This document shows, piece by piece, positions 1 to 7,230 of a stretch of DNA of 31,833 nucleotides. Under the pieces are notes generated by a model. It saw nothing but the letters and a program-made list of their open reading frames with translations, ran no database searches and had not been told where the DNA came from. The stretch lies in contig JAEWPX010000149.1 in NCBI GenBank assembly GCA_023399375.1, positions 1-31,833 of the forward strand. The letters are read 5' to 3'. This DNA comes from Pseudomonadota bacterium (GTDB taxonomy: Bacteria; Desulfobacterota; Desulfovibrionia; Desulfovibrionales; Desulfovibrionaceae). The position numbers and the translations under genes are program-made. Within the stretch, counting starts at the first letter, position 1; each line of letters opens with the position of its first letter.

Positions 1-11
1 CCGCAGGCCCG

Positions 12-28
12 TCGCCCCTTCGGGGCGA
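12..28 (+). terminator. short GC hairpin, possible terminator of an upstream gene
   Basis: TCGCCCC (12-18) pairs with GGGGCGA (22-28) around a very short loop, and GTTTAA follows. It could end a plus-strand gene lying left of the window. The T tract is poor, so the assignment is weak. Confidence 0.3.
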
Positions 29-84
29 GTTTAATGGAATTTTACTGACCTAATCTTGAAATGCGGCGCTTCGCCGCTGGCGCC

Positions 85-158
85 CGTGGTCGCGGAAATG
101 GGGGCAACGTGCGGGCCGGCTTTGCGGCCTGCGGGTTGCCCCCATTTCCGCGACCACG
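85..158. repeat. 24-bp perfect inverted repeat in copy A
   Basis: The left arm (85-108, CGTGGTCGCGG...GGGGCAAC) is the exact reverse complement of the right arm (135-158). The 26-nt loop contains a smaller stem, GGCCG/CGGCC. A 24-bp perfect stem is far longer than a normal terminator needs and no T tract follows, so a cruciform or RNA-hairpin role, or a mobile-element origin, is more likely. Confidence 0.85.
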
Positions 159-276
159 GACCCCGACGCACCGCACACCGAACGCCTTCCCAACCGGCAT
201 CCGCCCCCCCGCCGGGGAGGTCCAGGAGGGGATCATCCCCTCCTGGCCGCCGGAGGCATCTTCATCCCCCTCCCCC
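85..276 (+). repeat. dispersed two-palindrome repeat, copy A
   Basis: This non-coding block is repeated in the window. Positions 217-276 match 17025-17084 (copy B) with 5 differences in 60 by eye. Positions of about 113-276 match the reverse complement of the window's right end (copy C), including a 22-base identical stretch around GGCCGGCTTTGCGGCCTGCG. Two structures are visible: a large inverted repeat at 85-158 and a palindrome at 222-246. The second is CCAGGAGGGGAT and ATCCCCTCCTGG around one central base, followed by CCGCCGGAGG. It lies just beyond the stop codon of the DUF4405 gene. Open frames cross it on both strands, but only because the sequence is GC-rich and symmetric; no start signal or protein family is recognisable. 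I read it as a REP/MITE-like or structured-RNA element rather than a gene. Confidence 0.8.
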
Positions 277-277
277 G

Positions 278-1630
278 CTACTGTCCGCCGACGATCCGCA
301 TGATGTCCGCGGGCGGCCGGTTGTTTTCCAGGGACAGTTCGCCGAAGGTCATGTCGCCGAAGGCGGTGATGTGGTGCCTGCCCAGGCGTTGCACGGCCAC
401 GGACAGGGGGATGTCGTATTCGCGGCAGAAGGTTTGCAGCATCATTTTTTCGAGGCCCGGCGGCGGCGTGGCCGGCAGTGCGGCGGTTTGCGGCGCGGGG
501 GCCTGCGGCTGGACGCCCGGGTATGGTTGGCCGGGTTGCGGGGCGTAGGGAGCGGCGGGAGCGGCGGGCTGCGCGCCATGTCCGTAGGCGGGCAGGGGCT
601 GCGCGGACTGGCCGGGTTGCGTGGGCGTCTGGGCCGGCGCGGCCGGGGGCGCTGGGGGCACGGGCGAAATGGCGGCGGGAGCCTGCGCGGCCGGGGCTGC
701 GGACGTGGCGGGTTGCGGCGCGGGGGTTACGGCCGGCTGCTGGGGGGCCGGTTCCACGGGCGTGACGGGCTGGGCCGGTTCGACGACCACGGTCGTGGCC
801 GGCTTTTCGCCGCGCAGGGCTTCGTAGACGGCGATGGGCAGCACGTTGTTGGCCTTGGCGACCTCGGCCAGGGTCTGGGCCGGGTGGGCCTGGAGGCCGG
901 CGGCCTGGAGGCGGTCCATGACATCGGCCTGTTTGAGGCCGTATTCCTCGCAGATGTCCGAGAGCTTGCGCCGGCCGAGCCCGGGCGGCGGGTCCTTGGG
1001 CAGGCCGGCGGAGACGGTCGCGCCGCCCGAGGGTTCCATGACCATCCTGAGGGCTTCGAACACGCCTGCCGGGGCCACGCCGTTTTGGTGGGCGATTTCG
1101 GCCAGGGTGAGGTCGGCGCTGTCGGCCTTGATGTTTTTAAGCCGCAACAGGGCGAGCGCCTTGTCCCCGTCCATGCCCATGCGCCGGGCGAGGTCGGCCA
1201 GGGTGGAGCGTTCGGCCAGGGCGAAGGGCGGTTCGCCGTAGGTTTCGACGGCGCGCGTCTTGAGGTAGCCCGAGAAGGCCACGAGCTGGCTTACGGGCGG
1301 CAGTCCGGACAGCGCCCAGACGAAGACGGCCACGGTCAGCAGGAGGCCGGCGAAAAAGGGGCGCGTAAAAACGACCACGACGCCGTCGTCGTCGCGCAGG
1401 TGGTCGAGCAGGCTGTCCCAGTTGCAGCCGATGTGCACGAGGCTTGCGACGCAAAAGAGCATGCCCATGCCGAGGTGCGCGCCTTGCCAGCGCGCAAGCG
1501 AAAGCCCGAGGAAGGTCCAGTTGGACCAGGACGCCACGCGGTCGGCCGGGGCGACATAGACGACCAGGGCGGTGAGCATCGTCAGGAAGAGGGAGAAGAA
1601 TAGGACCAGGGAGATGATTTTCTTGAGCAT
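278..1630 (-). CDS. DUF4405 (cytochrome b-like) membrane protein with three repeated cytoplasmic modules
   Basis: This protein of about 450 aa has three likely membrane helices (residues about 5-28, 52-70 and 93-112). The segment AHLGMGMLF...HIGCNW has the two spaced histidines and NW typical of DUF4405, a family thought to bind heme. After the helices come three copies of a module of about 57 aa (about 136-194, 216-272 and 390-447), each with a Leu-rich helix, a YG/GM turn and a closing E-[AI]-A...EAL-type helix. A Pro/Ala/Gln-rich linker of about 115 residues separates the second and third copies. I prefer the ATG at 1630 to the one 12 bp upstream because GGAG sits 6 nt before it. It is divergent from nfu. 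The family is clear for the N-terminus. The function of the repeated modules is unknown, and they may be protein-binding. Confidence 0.8.
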   Translation of the reverse strand: MLKKIISLVLFFSLFLTMLTALVVYVAPADRVASWSNWTFLGLSLARWQGAHLGMGMLFCVASLVHIGCNWDSLLDHLRDDDGVVVVFTRPFFAGLLLTVAVFVWALSGLPPVSQLVAFSGYLKTRAVETYGEPPFALAERSTLADLARRMGMDGDKALALLRLKNIKADSADLTLAEIAHQNGVAPAGVFEALRMVMEPSGGATVSAGLPKDPPPGLGRRKLSDICEEYGLKQADVMDRLQAAGLQAHPAQTLAEVAKANNVLPIAVYEALRGEKPATTVVVEPAQPVTPVEPAPQQPAVTPAPQPATSAAPAAQAPAAISPVPPAPPAAPAQTPTQPGQSAQPLPAYGHGAQPAAPAAPYAPQPGQPYPGVQPQAPAPQTAALPATPPPGLEKMMLQTFCREYDIPLSVAVQRLGRHHITAFGDMTFGELSLENNRPPADIMRIVGGQ

Positions 1631-1744
1631 CCGCGACTCCATCCCCGGCGCTGCGGCCGGGCATGTCAGGTTGCCCGCCCTCTAGCACGCCTTGGCCGCT
1701 TTGCCCATCCCCGGCGTGGGCGCTTCCCGAACGGGCGCGGCCTG

Positions 1745-1773
1745 TTGACGCGGCATCCCAAAGACGCTACCTC
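1745..1773 (+). promoter_or_regulatory. sigma-70-type promoter for nfu
   Basis: TTGACG (1745-1750), a 17-bp spacer, then TACCTC (1768-1773), about 50 bp before the nfu start. The same -10 hexamer and spacing recur in front of rpmB. Confidence 0.5.
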
Positions 1774-1822
1774 CCGGCCCCAAGGCCGGCGGCATCCGCC
1801 GGCGACTGCCAAGGAGCATACG

Positions 1823-2044
1823 ATGCGAGAGAAGATCGAAGCCGCGCTGGGCAAGATCCGCCCTTCCCTGCAAGCCGACGGCGGCGACGTGGAACTGGTC
1901 GAGGTGACGGACGGCGGCATCGTCCGGGTGCGCCTGACCGGGGCCTGCAAAGGCTGCCCCATGTCGCAGATGACGCTCAAGGGCGGCGTCGAGCGCATCC
2001 TCAAGCAGGAAGTGCCGGGCGTCAAGGCCGTGGAAGCGGTCTAG
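1823..2044 (+). CDS. NifU C-terminal-domain protein (Nfu-type Fe-S scaffold)
   Basis: This 73-aa protein consists of the Nfu domain alone. It carries the family signature L-Q-A-D-G-G-D near the N-terminus and the cluster-binding motif GACKGCP (C-x-x-C). Such proteins bind a 4Fe-4S cluster between two subunits and pass it to client enzymes in the cytoplasm, which suits an anaerobe rich in Fe-S proteins. The ATG at 1823 is chosen because AAGGAG lies 6 nt upstream; an upstream in-frame extension from 1745 would run through the promoter. A strong terminator follows, so the gene is probably monocistronic. Confidence 0.92.
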   Translation: MREKIEAALGKIRPSLQADGGDVELVEVTDGGIVRVRLTGACKGCPMSQMTLKGGVERILKQEVPGVKAVEAV

Positions 2045-2119
2045 CCGCCCGCAAGCGTCGCCAATTCCGCCGGCCGTCCGCCTCCGCTGCGCCGCGCCGG
2101 CCGTTTTCCCGCCCTTTTC

Positions 2120-2148
2120 CGGGAGTTCCCTGCGGGACTCCCGTTTTT
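2120..2148 (+). terminator. Rho-independent terminator after nfu
   Basis: CGGGAGT (2120-2126) pairs with ACTCCCG (2137-2143). The stem continues as CCC/GGG past one bulged T, and T5 follows directly. It lies between nfu and gltX. Confidence 0.85.
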
Positions 2149-2162
2149 CCTTGGAGCCCGAC

Positions 2163-3557
2163 ATGAGCACCATCGTCACCCGGTTCGCCCCGAGCCCGAC
2201 CGGCTACCTGCATATCGGCGGCGCGCGCACGGCCATTTTCAACTGGCTGCTGGCCCGCCATCTCGGCGGCAAGTTTTTGCTGCGCATCGAGGACACGGAC
2301 CTCGCGCGCTCCAACGCCGACATGACCCAGTCGATCCTGGACGCCATGGAATGGCTGGGGCTTTCCCACGACGGCGAGATCACCTACCAGAGCCAGCGGT
2401 TCGACCTTTATAATGAATATATCGACAAGCTCCTGGCCAGCGGCAACGCCTACTGGTGCTCGTGCACGCCCGAGGAAGTGGAGGCCATGCGCGAGGAGGC
2501 CCGGGCCAAGGGGCTCAAGCCCAAGTATTCCGGCCGCTGCCGCGAGGCGGGCCTGGGGCCTGGCCCCGGCCGCGTGGTGCGGCTCAAGGCCCCGGTGACC
2601 GGGGCCACGGTGGTGGACGACATGGTCAAGGGCTCGGTGTCCTTCGACAACGCCGAACTCGACGACATGGTGCTGCGCCGCACGGACGGCTCGCCCACCT
2701 ACAACATGGCCGTGGTGGTGGACGACGCCACCATGGGCGTGACGCACATCATCCGCGGCGACGACCATCTGAACAACACGCCGCGCCAGATCCTCATCTA
2801 CAAGGCCCTGGGCTTTCCCCTGCCCAAGTTCGGCCACGTGCCCATGATCCTCGGCCCGGACAAGAAGAAGCTCTCCAAGCGCCACGGAGCCACGGCGGTC
2901 ATGGAATACGAGACCGAGGGCTTCTTGCCCGAGGCCATGTTAAACGGCCTCGTGCGCCTGGGCTGGGCCTGCGGCGACCAGGAAATTTTCTCGCGCGAGG
3001 AGCTGGTCAAGCTTTTCTCAACGGAAAACCTGGGCAGCTCGGCGGCGGTCTTCGACAAGGCCAAGCTTATGTGGCTCAACGCCCACTACATCAAGGAGAG
3101 CCCGGCGTCGCGGCTGGCGGTGCTGGTCAACGCGTTCCTCGAACGCAAGGGCTTTCCGTCCCAGGACCTGGAATACCTCGCCAAGGTCGTGCCGCTGCTG
3201 CAGCCGCGCGCCCAGACCATCGCCGAGATGGCCGAGAAGACCGAATGCTTCGTCACGCGCACGGACGACCTCGCCTACGACATGGCGGCGGTCAAGAAGT
3301 TCTTCACGGACGAGGTGCGCGGGCATTTGCAGGCGGTGCGGGCGATCCTCGAGAGCCTTCCCGCCTTCGACCAGGCGTCCATGGAGCAGGCGGTGCACGC
3401 CTACATCGAGGAAAAGGGCATCAAGTTCAAGCTGCTGGCCCAGCCGGTGCGCGTGGCGATCACCGGCGGCACGGCGAGCCCGGGCCTGTTCGAGACCATG
3501 GAGGTCATGGGCAGGCGGCGGGTGCTGGCGCGCATCGACAGGGCGCTGGCGCTGTAG
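2163..3557 (+). CDS. gltX: glutamyl-tRNA synthetase
   Basis: This 464-aa class I synthetase charges tRNA-Glu in the cytoplasm. The N-terminus RFAPSPTGYLHIGGARTA contains the HIGH-type ATP motif, and KKLSKRHG is the KMSKS-type loop. A C-x-C pair (YWCSC) followed by a distal Cys marks the zinc-binding insertion of bacterial GluRS. The C-terminal anticodon-binding domain is complete, and the length is normal (about 465-470). The start at 2163 has GGAG 6 nt upstream; an upstream in-frame TTG overlaps that site and is not used. Whether the enzyme is discriminating (Glu only) or also misacylates tRNA-Gln cannot be decided here. It is bounded by terminators on both sides and is probably a single-gene unit. 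Confidence 0.97.
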   Translation: MSTIVTRFAPSPTGYLHIGGARTAIFNWLLARHLGGKFLLRIEDTDLARSNADMTQSILDAMEWLGLSHDGEITYQSQRFDLYNEYIDKLLASGNAYWCSCTPEEVEAMREEARAKGLKPKYSGRCREAGLGPGPGRVVRLKAPVTGATVVDDMVKGSVSFDNAELDDMVLRRTDGSPTYNMAVVVDDATMGVTHIIRGDDHLNNTPRQILIYKALGFPLPKFGHVPMILGPDKKKLSKRHGATAVMEYETEGFLPEAMLNGLVRLGWACGDQEIFSREELVKLFSTENLGSSAAVFDKAKLMWLNAHYIKESPASRLAVLVNAFLERKGFPSQDLEYLAKVVPLLQPRAQTIAEMAEKTECFVTRTDDLAYDMAAVKKFFTDEVRGHLQAVRAILESLPAFDQASMEQAVHAYIEEKGIKFKLLAQPVRVAITGGTASPGLFETMEVMGRRRVLARIDRALAL

Positions 3558-3576
3558 TCGCGGCAACGACGCTTAT

Positions 3577-3619
3577 GCCCCCGGCTGCGGCGCAGGATGC
3601 GCGGCCGGGGGCTTTTTAT
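3577..3619 (+). terminator. Rho-independent terminator after gltX
   Basis: GCCCCCGGC (3577-3585) pairs with GCCGGGGGC (3604-3612), followed by TTTTTATT. Confidence 0.88.
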
Positions 3620-3665
3620 TTGTCCCATGCCCGAGGAGCCGGCAGGCCGCTTTTTCCCAAAAGGC

Positions 3666-3887
3666 CTACTTTCCGCCGCCGATGATCGCCCTGGCACGGT
3701 CCTGCTGGTTGGGCGAGAGGTCCGGGGGGACGCGTTCCCGGCCCAGGGCCGCAAGCACCATGTGACGCGCGCAATGGGCGTTGTCGCCGCGACAGAACCG
3801 TTTCTTCAGGGAATTGGCCGCGCTGGGCATATTTTGCAGCTTGTCGTTGAAGAACAGGCAACCGGCAAGGCATTCGCAATCCGCCAT
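3666..3887 (-). CDS. small Cys-rich conserved-type protein, function unknown
   Basis: This 73-aa soluble protein begins MADCECLAGCLFFND and has a second Cys pair further on (RFCRGDNAHCARH). The pattern C-x-C-x3-C ... C-x5-6-C resembles small metal- or Fe-S-binding proteins that I recall as hypothetical proteins in Desulfovibrio-like genomes, but I cannot name a function. The ATG at 3887 is preferred because GGAGG lies just upstream. An in-frame TTG 12 bp earlier would overlap that ribosome site. It has its own putative promoter and converges on gltX, with the gltX terminator in between. Confidence 0.8.
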   Translation of the reverse strand: MADCECLAGCLFFNDKLQNMPSAANSLKKRFCRGDNAHCARHMVLAALGRERVPPDLSPNQQDRARAIIGGGK

Positions 3888-3948
3888 GACACCCTCCAAA
3901 GATATCGATTACAGACTGCGCCCCTATGAAAACCCGGACATATAGCGG

Positions 3949-3976
3949 ACAGTAGCACATCTTTTGCGTATTGCAA
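3949..3976 (-). promoter_or_regulatory. putative sigma-70 promoter for the 73-aa gene
   Basis: On the minus strand: TTGCAA (3976-3971), a 16-bp spacer, TACTGT (3954-3949), then a leader of about 55 nt to the ATG at 3887. Confidence 0.4.
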
Positions 3977-4116
3977 CGCATCATGACGACCATCCGCGTA
4001 CGTGGCCCCGCCGTTGCGTCGCCGCCGGCCCCGACTTTCCCTCTTCCCGCAGCGGGAACGCCGGTGTTATCCTGCCGGCAACACGGCGCGTCCGTGCGCC
4101 ACACCCGGAGTTCCCA

Positions 4117-5448
4117 ATGTCTTCCGTCCTGCTCGAACTGGCCGCCGTACTGGCGCTCATCCTCGTCAACGGTTTTTTCGCCATGGCCGAAATGGCGCTC
4201 GTGGCCGCGCGCAAGCCGCGCCTGACCGCCCTGGCCGAGGCCGGCAGCGCCCGGGCGAAACTGTGCCTGCGCCTGCTCGCCGCGCCCGAGGCCTTCCTGT
4301 CCGCCGTGCAGATCGGCATCACCCTGGCCGGGGTGCTGGCCAGCGCCTACGGCGGCGCGACGCTCGCCGCCGAACTGGCGGACTTTCTCCACACCGTCCC
4401 ACAGCTTGCGCCCTACGCCCACGCCCTGTCCCTGGCCGCGGTGGTGGTGCCCATCGCCGTGGCCACGCTCGTGCTCGGGGAGCTCTTGCCCAAACGCCTG
4501 GGGCTTGCCCGGCCGGAACCGCTGGCCATGGCCGCCGCGCCGGTCATGCACGGGCTCATGGCCGTCAGCCGGCCGGCGGTCTGGGCACTGGGACTGGCCA
4601 CGCAGGGTCTGCTGCGCCTTTTGGGCCTCGGGCACGGCGGCGAGGCGGCCGTGACCGAGGAGGACATCCGGGGGCTCTTGCGCGAAGGCGCGGTGCACGG
4701 GGCCATCGAACACGCCGAGCGCGACATCATGGAGCGGCTGTTGCGCGTGACCGACCGGCCGCTCGACGTCATCATGACGCACCGCTCGCGCATCGACCGT
4801 ATCGACGCCGACGCCGACGAAGCGGAGATCACGCGCGTGATGCTCGAAAGCCCACACACGCGCTTTCCGGTGGTGCGCGGCGATTTCCATGAAGTGCTCG
4901 GCATCGTGCGCGCCAAGGACGTGCTGGCCGAGCGCCTGCGCAGCGGCGCGCTCGACCTCAAGGCGCACCTGACGCCGCCGGTCTTTTTGCCCGAGACCAT
5001 GCGCGGCCTGGACATCCTGTCGCGGTTTCGCCAGTCGCCGCGCGTGCACCTGGCGCTGGTCGTGGACGAGTACGGCGACGTGGTCGGCATGGTCACGGCG
5101 GCGGACGTGTTCGAGGACCTGGTCGGCGACCTGCCGGGGCTGGCGGGCTATGACGAACCGTCGGTGGTGCGGCGGGCGGACGGATCGTTTTTCATCGACG
5201 CGGCCACGCCCATGGACGAGGTGGCGGCGGCGCTGTCCCTGCCCGCGCCCTGGCCGGCGGAATTCGCGGGCGCGACCCTGGCCGGCTTTCTGCTCTCGCG
5301 CCTGGGCCGCATCCCGGCCATCGGCGACACGCTCACGGCCCACGGCGCGACGTTCGAGATCGCGGACATGGACGGCCGGCGCATCGACCGGGTACTGGTC
5401 TCGCCCGAAGGAAACGCCTCGGGCCAACAGCCGGGAAACGAAGCCTAG
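4117..5448 (+). CDS. CNNM/CBS-domain membrane protein (HlyC/CorC, TlyC family)
   Basis: This 443-aa protein has a CNNM (DUF21) transmembrane domain at about 1-150, including NGFFAMAEMALVAARKPRL and the VLGELLPKRLGL motif. It continues with a CBS-domain pair at about 210-335 (IMTHRSRIDRID; LVVDEYGDVVGMVTAADVFEDLVGD) and a C-terminal CorC/HlyC domain at about 345-430. The family is linked to Mg2+/Co2+ efflux or ion homeostasis in the inner membrane; older hemolysin labels are historical. The start at 4117 has GGAG 6 nt upstream, while longer in-frame starts (3964) lack a site. It converges on the flagellin gene with 14 bp between stop codons. Confidence 0.9.
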   Translation: MSSVLLELAAVLALILVNGFFAMAEMALVAARKPRLTALAEAGSARAKLCLRLLAAPEAFLSAVQIGITLAGVLASAYGGATLAAELADFLHTVPQLAPYAHALSLAAVVVPIAVATLVLGELLPKRLGLARPEPLAMAAAPVMHGLMAVSRPAVWALGLATQGLLRLLGLGHGGEAAVTEEDIRGLLREGAVHGAIEHAERDIMERLLRVTDRPLDVIMTHRSRIDRIDADADEAEITRVMLESPHTRFPVVRGDFHEVLGIVRAKDVLAERLRSGALDLKAHLTPPVFLPETMRGLDILSRFRQSPRVHLALVVDEYGDVVGMVTAADVFEDLVGDLPGLAGYDEPSVVRRADGSFFIDAATPMDEVAAALSLPAPWPAEFAGATLAGFLLSRLGRIPAIGDTLTAHGATFEIADMDGRRIDRVLVSPEGNASGQQPGNEA

Positions 5449-5462
5449 ACCTCGCCCCGCGC

Positions 5463-6608
5463 CTAGCCCTGTATGAGCTGCAAGGCCATCTTGGGCAGGC
5501 TGTTGGCTTGCGACAGCATGGCCACGGCCGATTGCGTCAATATCTGGTTGCGCACGAAGGAAGTCATCTCCGTGGCCACGTCGGTGTCGGAAATCTGCGA
5601 TTCGGCGGCCTGCAGGTTTTCGGCCTGGATTTGCAGGTTGGCGACGGTGTTTTCCAGACGATTTTGCATGGCGCCGAGGTTGGCACGGATTTTGTCCTTG
5701 GACACGATGGCCGTTTTCACGGTGTCCAGGGCCTTTTGGGCCAGTTCCTGGGTGGAGATGGAGGAAGAGGCCCCCTCGTTGAGGTTCGTGTCGCTGACAT
5801 AACCATACGTGCCACTATTGTATCCTTTGATAACATGCGTATCACCAGAATTGTCTGTAGCAAATATATATACATAGCTCGAGCTTTGATCCATATACAT
5901 ATCCGAATACTGTGACGAATCAAATTGGCTTTGGACACTTGCCGGAGAAGTATTAAAAGCAGTACACATTGCAAGAACATCATTGCTTGAGAATACTAAA
6001 TTATTATTAGCTATATAGTCTGCCTTCGTAATCGAACTACTCCCATGGAATCCCAAGGCACTCGCCGTGCAACATCCAATCTGCACGTAATAATAATCTT
6101 CAGCGCTGGAATTGCCCGAGCCGAAGTGCACCTTGAGCTTGCCGGCGGCATTCAGCCCAGAGCCGGAATGCGTAGATGAGGACAGGTTGCCGTTCAACAG
6201 ATAAATACCGTTGAAATCCGTGGCGTTGGCGATACGCGTGATCTCGCTGGCCATGGCCTGGTACTCGGAATCGATGATGATGCGTTGGTCGGAGGTATAG
6301 GTGCCGGTAGCCGCCTGCTCGGCCAGCTCCTTCATGCGGATGAGCTTCTCGTCGATGACCTGCAGCGCCCCGTCCGCCGTCTGTATCATGGAAATGGCGT
6401 CATTGGCGTTTCTTATGCCCTGGTTGATGCCGGCGATGTCGGCGCGCATGAGCTCCCGTATGGCCAAGCCGGCCGCATCATCGGCGGCGCTGTTGATGCG
6501 CAGCCCCGACGACAGGCGCTGTGTGGAGACAGACAATGCGGCATACTGGGAACTCAGGTTGCGGGCGGCCGTGGCGGCCATGAGATTGTGGTTGATGGAA
6601 AGCGTCAT
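5463..6608 (-). CDS. fliC: flagellin
   Basis: This 381-aa filament subunit is exported through the flagellar type III apparatus. The N-terminal D0/D1 region (MTLSINHNLMAATAARNL; RLSSGLRINSAADDAAGLAI) and the C-terminal D1/D0 region (about 285-381) are fully conserved. The central part, about residues 165-272, is unlike standard flagellins. It is encoded by AT-rich DNA (89 G+C in 240 counted for 5821-6060, 37%) with ATA, TTA and GTA codons that are rare in the neighbours. It carries three cysteines (179, 180, 215), which are unusual in flagellins. The start at 6608 has AGGAG 7 nt upstream; the longer 402-aa frame is rejected. A sigma-54-like site lies about 110 bp upstream. The central domain looks recombined or horizontally acquired. 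Confidence 0.95.
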   Translation of the reverse strand: MTLSINHNLMAATAARNLSSQYAALSVSTQRLSSGLRINSAADDAAGLAIRELMRADIAGINQGIRNANDAISMIQTADGALQVIDEKLIRMKELAEQAATGTYTSDQRIIIDSEYQAMASEITRIANATDFNGIYLLNGNLSSSTHSGSGLNAAGKLKVHFGSGNSSAEDYYYVQIGCCTASALGFHGSSSITKADYIANNNLVFSSNDVLAMCTAFNTSPASVQSQFDSSQYSDMYMDQSSSYVYIFATDNSGDTHVIKGYNSGTYGYVSDTNLNEGASSSISTQELAQKALDTVKTAIVSKDKIRANLGAMQNRLENTVANLQIQAENLQAAESQISDTDVATEMTSFVRNQILTQSAVAMLSQANSLPKMALQLIQG

Positions 6609-7130
6609 AATGCGTCTCCTGTGAGCGCTTGGCACTCCCATGACGTTGGATGCGCAGCCCTGTGCTGCCATGGCCTTCCCTGGCCACGATCCAAAAACAC
6701 ATAATGAATACCAGTTCCTGCAAGAAACTATCCACCACGACAGCCCGGAAGATCATAAACATGAACATATCGCAGCAACAACCGGCAATATTTCATATTA
6801 AAATTATTACAACTGACATATCCTCTTCCGGCTTCACACTTCGGCCATGAACCCGCTTTTTCAATGAAAACGTAACATACCAAACTACAACTCTTTTTTT
6901 TCACGAACACCGAAACACTGCGGCACCACGGCGCAGGCAGGAATTGCCGTACGCGCATCGGAACAATGACGGACCGGGGAAGAAACAACCGCGCCGAGAC
7001 GCCGGAGCAGATCTTTTCGGCGCAGCCGACAACCACAAGTACATATCGAAACATCGATACAACAGGGACGCAAGGCAGAACCCGCGCGGCGGAGAGATGT
7101 CGTGAAGCGACTACCGGAGGGGGAACAACA
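6609..7130. other. long non-coding region upstream of flagellin
   Basis: About 520 bp carry no supported gene. The part from roughly 6690 to 6960 is AT-rich (43 G+C in 120 for 6781-6900), with a run of Ts at about 6892-6901. The composition resembles the flagellin central domain and not the rest of the window. It contains the weak sigma-54-like site. A minus-strand open frame over 6885-7160 is Cys/Arg-rich with no family likeness and no ribosome site, and is probably not coding. Confidence 0.6.
6719..6734 (-). promoter_or_regulatory. weak sigma-54-like site upstream of flagellin
   Basis: The minus strand reads TGGATAG-N4-TTGCA, with correct -24/-12 spacing and an intact TTGCA, but only TGG and a final G match the -24 half. 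The implied leader is about 100 nt. I found no good sigma-28 site in this upstream region. Confidence 0.35.
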
Positions 7131-7161
7131 TGGCAGCCCTTTCGAGCGAAGGGCTGCCATG
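7129..7161. repeat. 13-bp perfect inverted repeat
   Basis: CATGGCAGCCCTT (7129-7141) and its exact complement (7149-7161) flank a 7-nt loop. No T tract follows on either strand, so it is not a classical terminator. It lies between the flagellin upstream region and the rpmB terminator. Confidence 0.7.
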
Positions 7162-7169
7162 CGAAGGAC

Positions 7170-7204
7170 TAAAGAAAAGGGCGACGCACCACGGCGCGTC
7201 GCCC
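7170..7204 (-). terminator. Rho-independent terminator of rpmB
   Basis: On the minus strand GGGCGACGC (7204-7196) pairs with GCGTCGCCC (7187-7179), followed by TTTTCTTTA. Confidence 0.85.
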
Positions 7205-7230
7205 TTCACAACAACAGGGAAAGGGGAAAA

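Noticed and set aside
42..303. Short open frames on both strands inside repeat copy A, and a similar one in copy C
   Set aside because: Their peptides resemble each other only because the DNA repeats do; there are no ribosome sites and the symmetric GC-rich DNA explains the open frames.
56..1603. 515-codon plus-strand frame over the repeat and the DUF4405 gene
   Set aside because: Antisense to a membrane protein with clear helices and repeats; it also runs through repeat copy A.
3616..5427. 603-codon minus-strand frame opposite the CBS-domain gene
   Set aside because: Arg/His/Gly-rich shadow translation with no family likeness; the plus-strand gene is clearly real.
6885..7160. 91-codon minus-strand Cys-rich frame upstream of flagellin
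   Set aside because: No ribosome site, no family, unusual composition; it starts in the inverted repeat.
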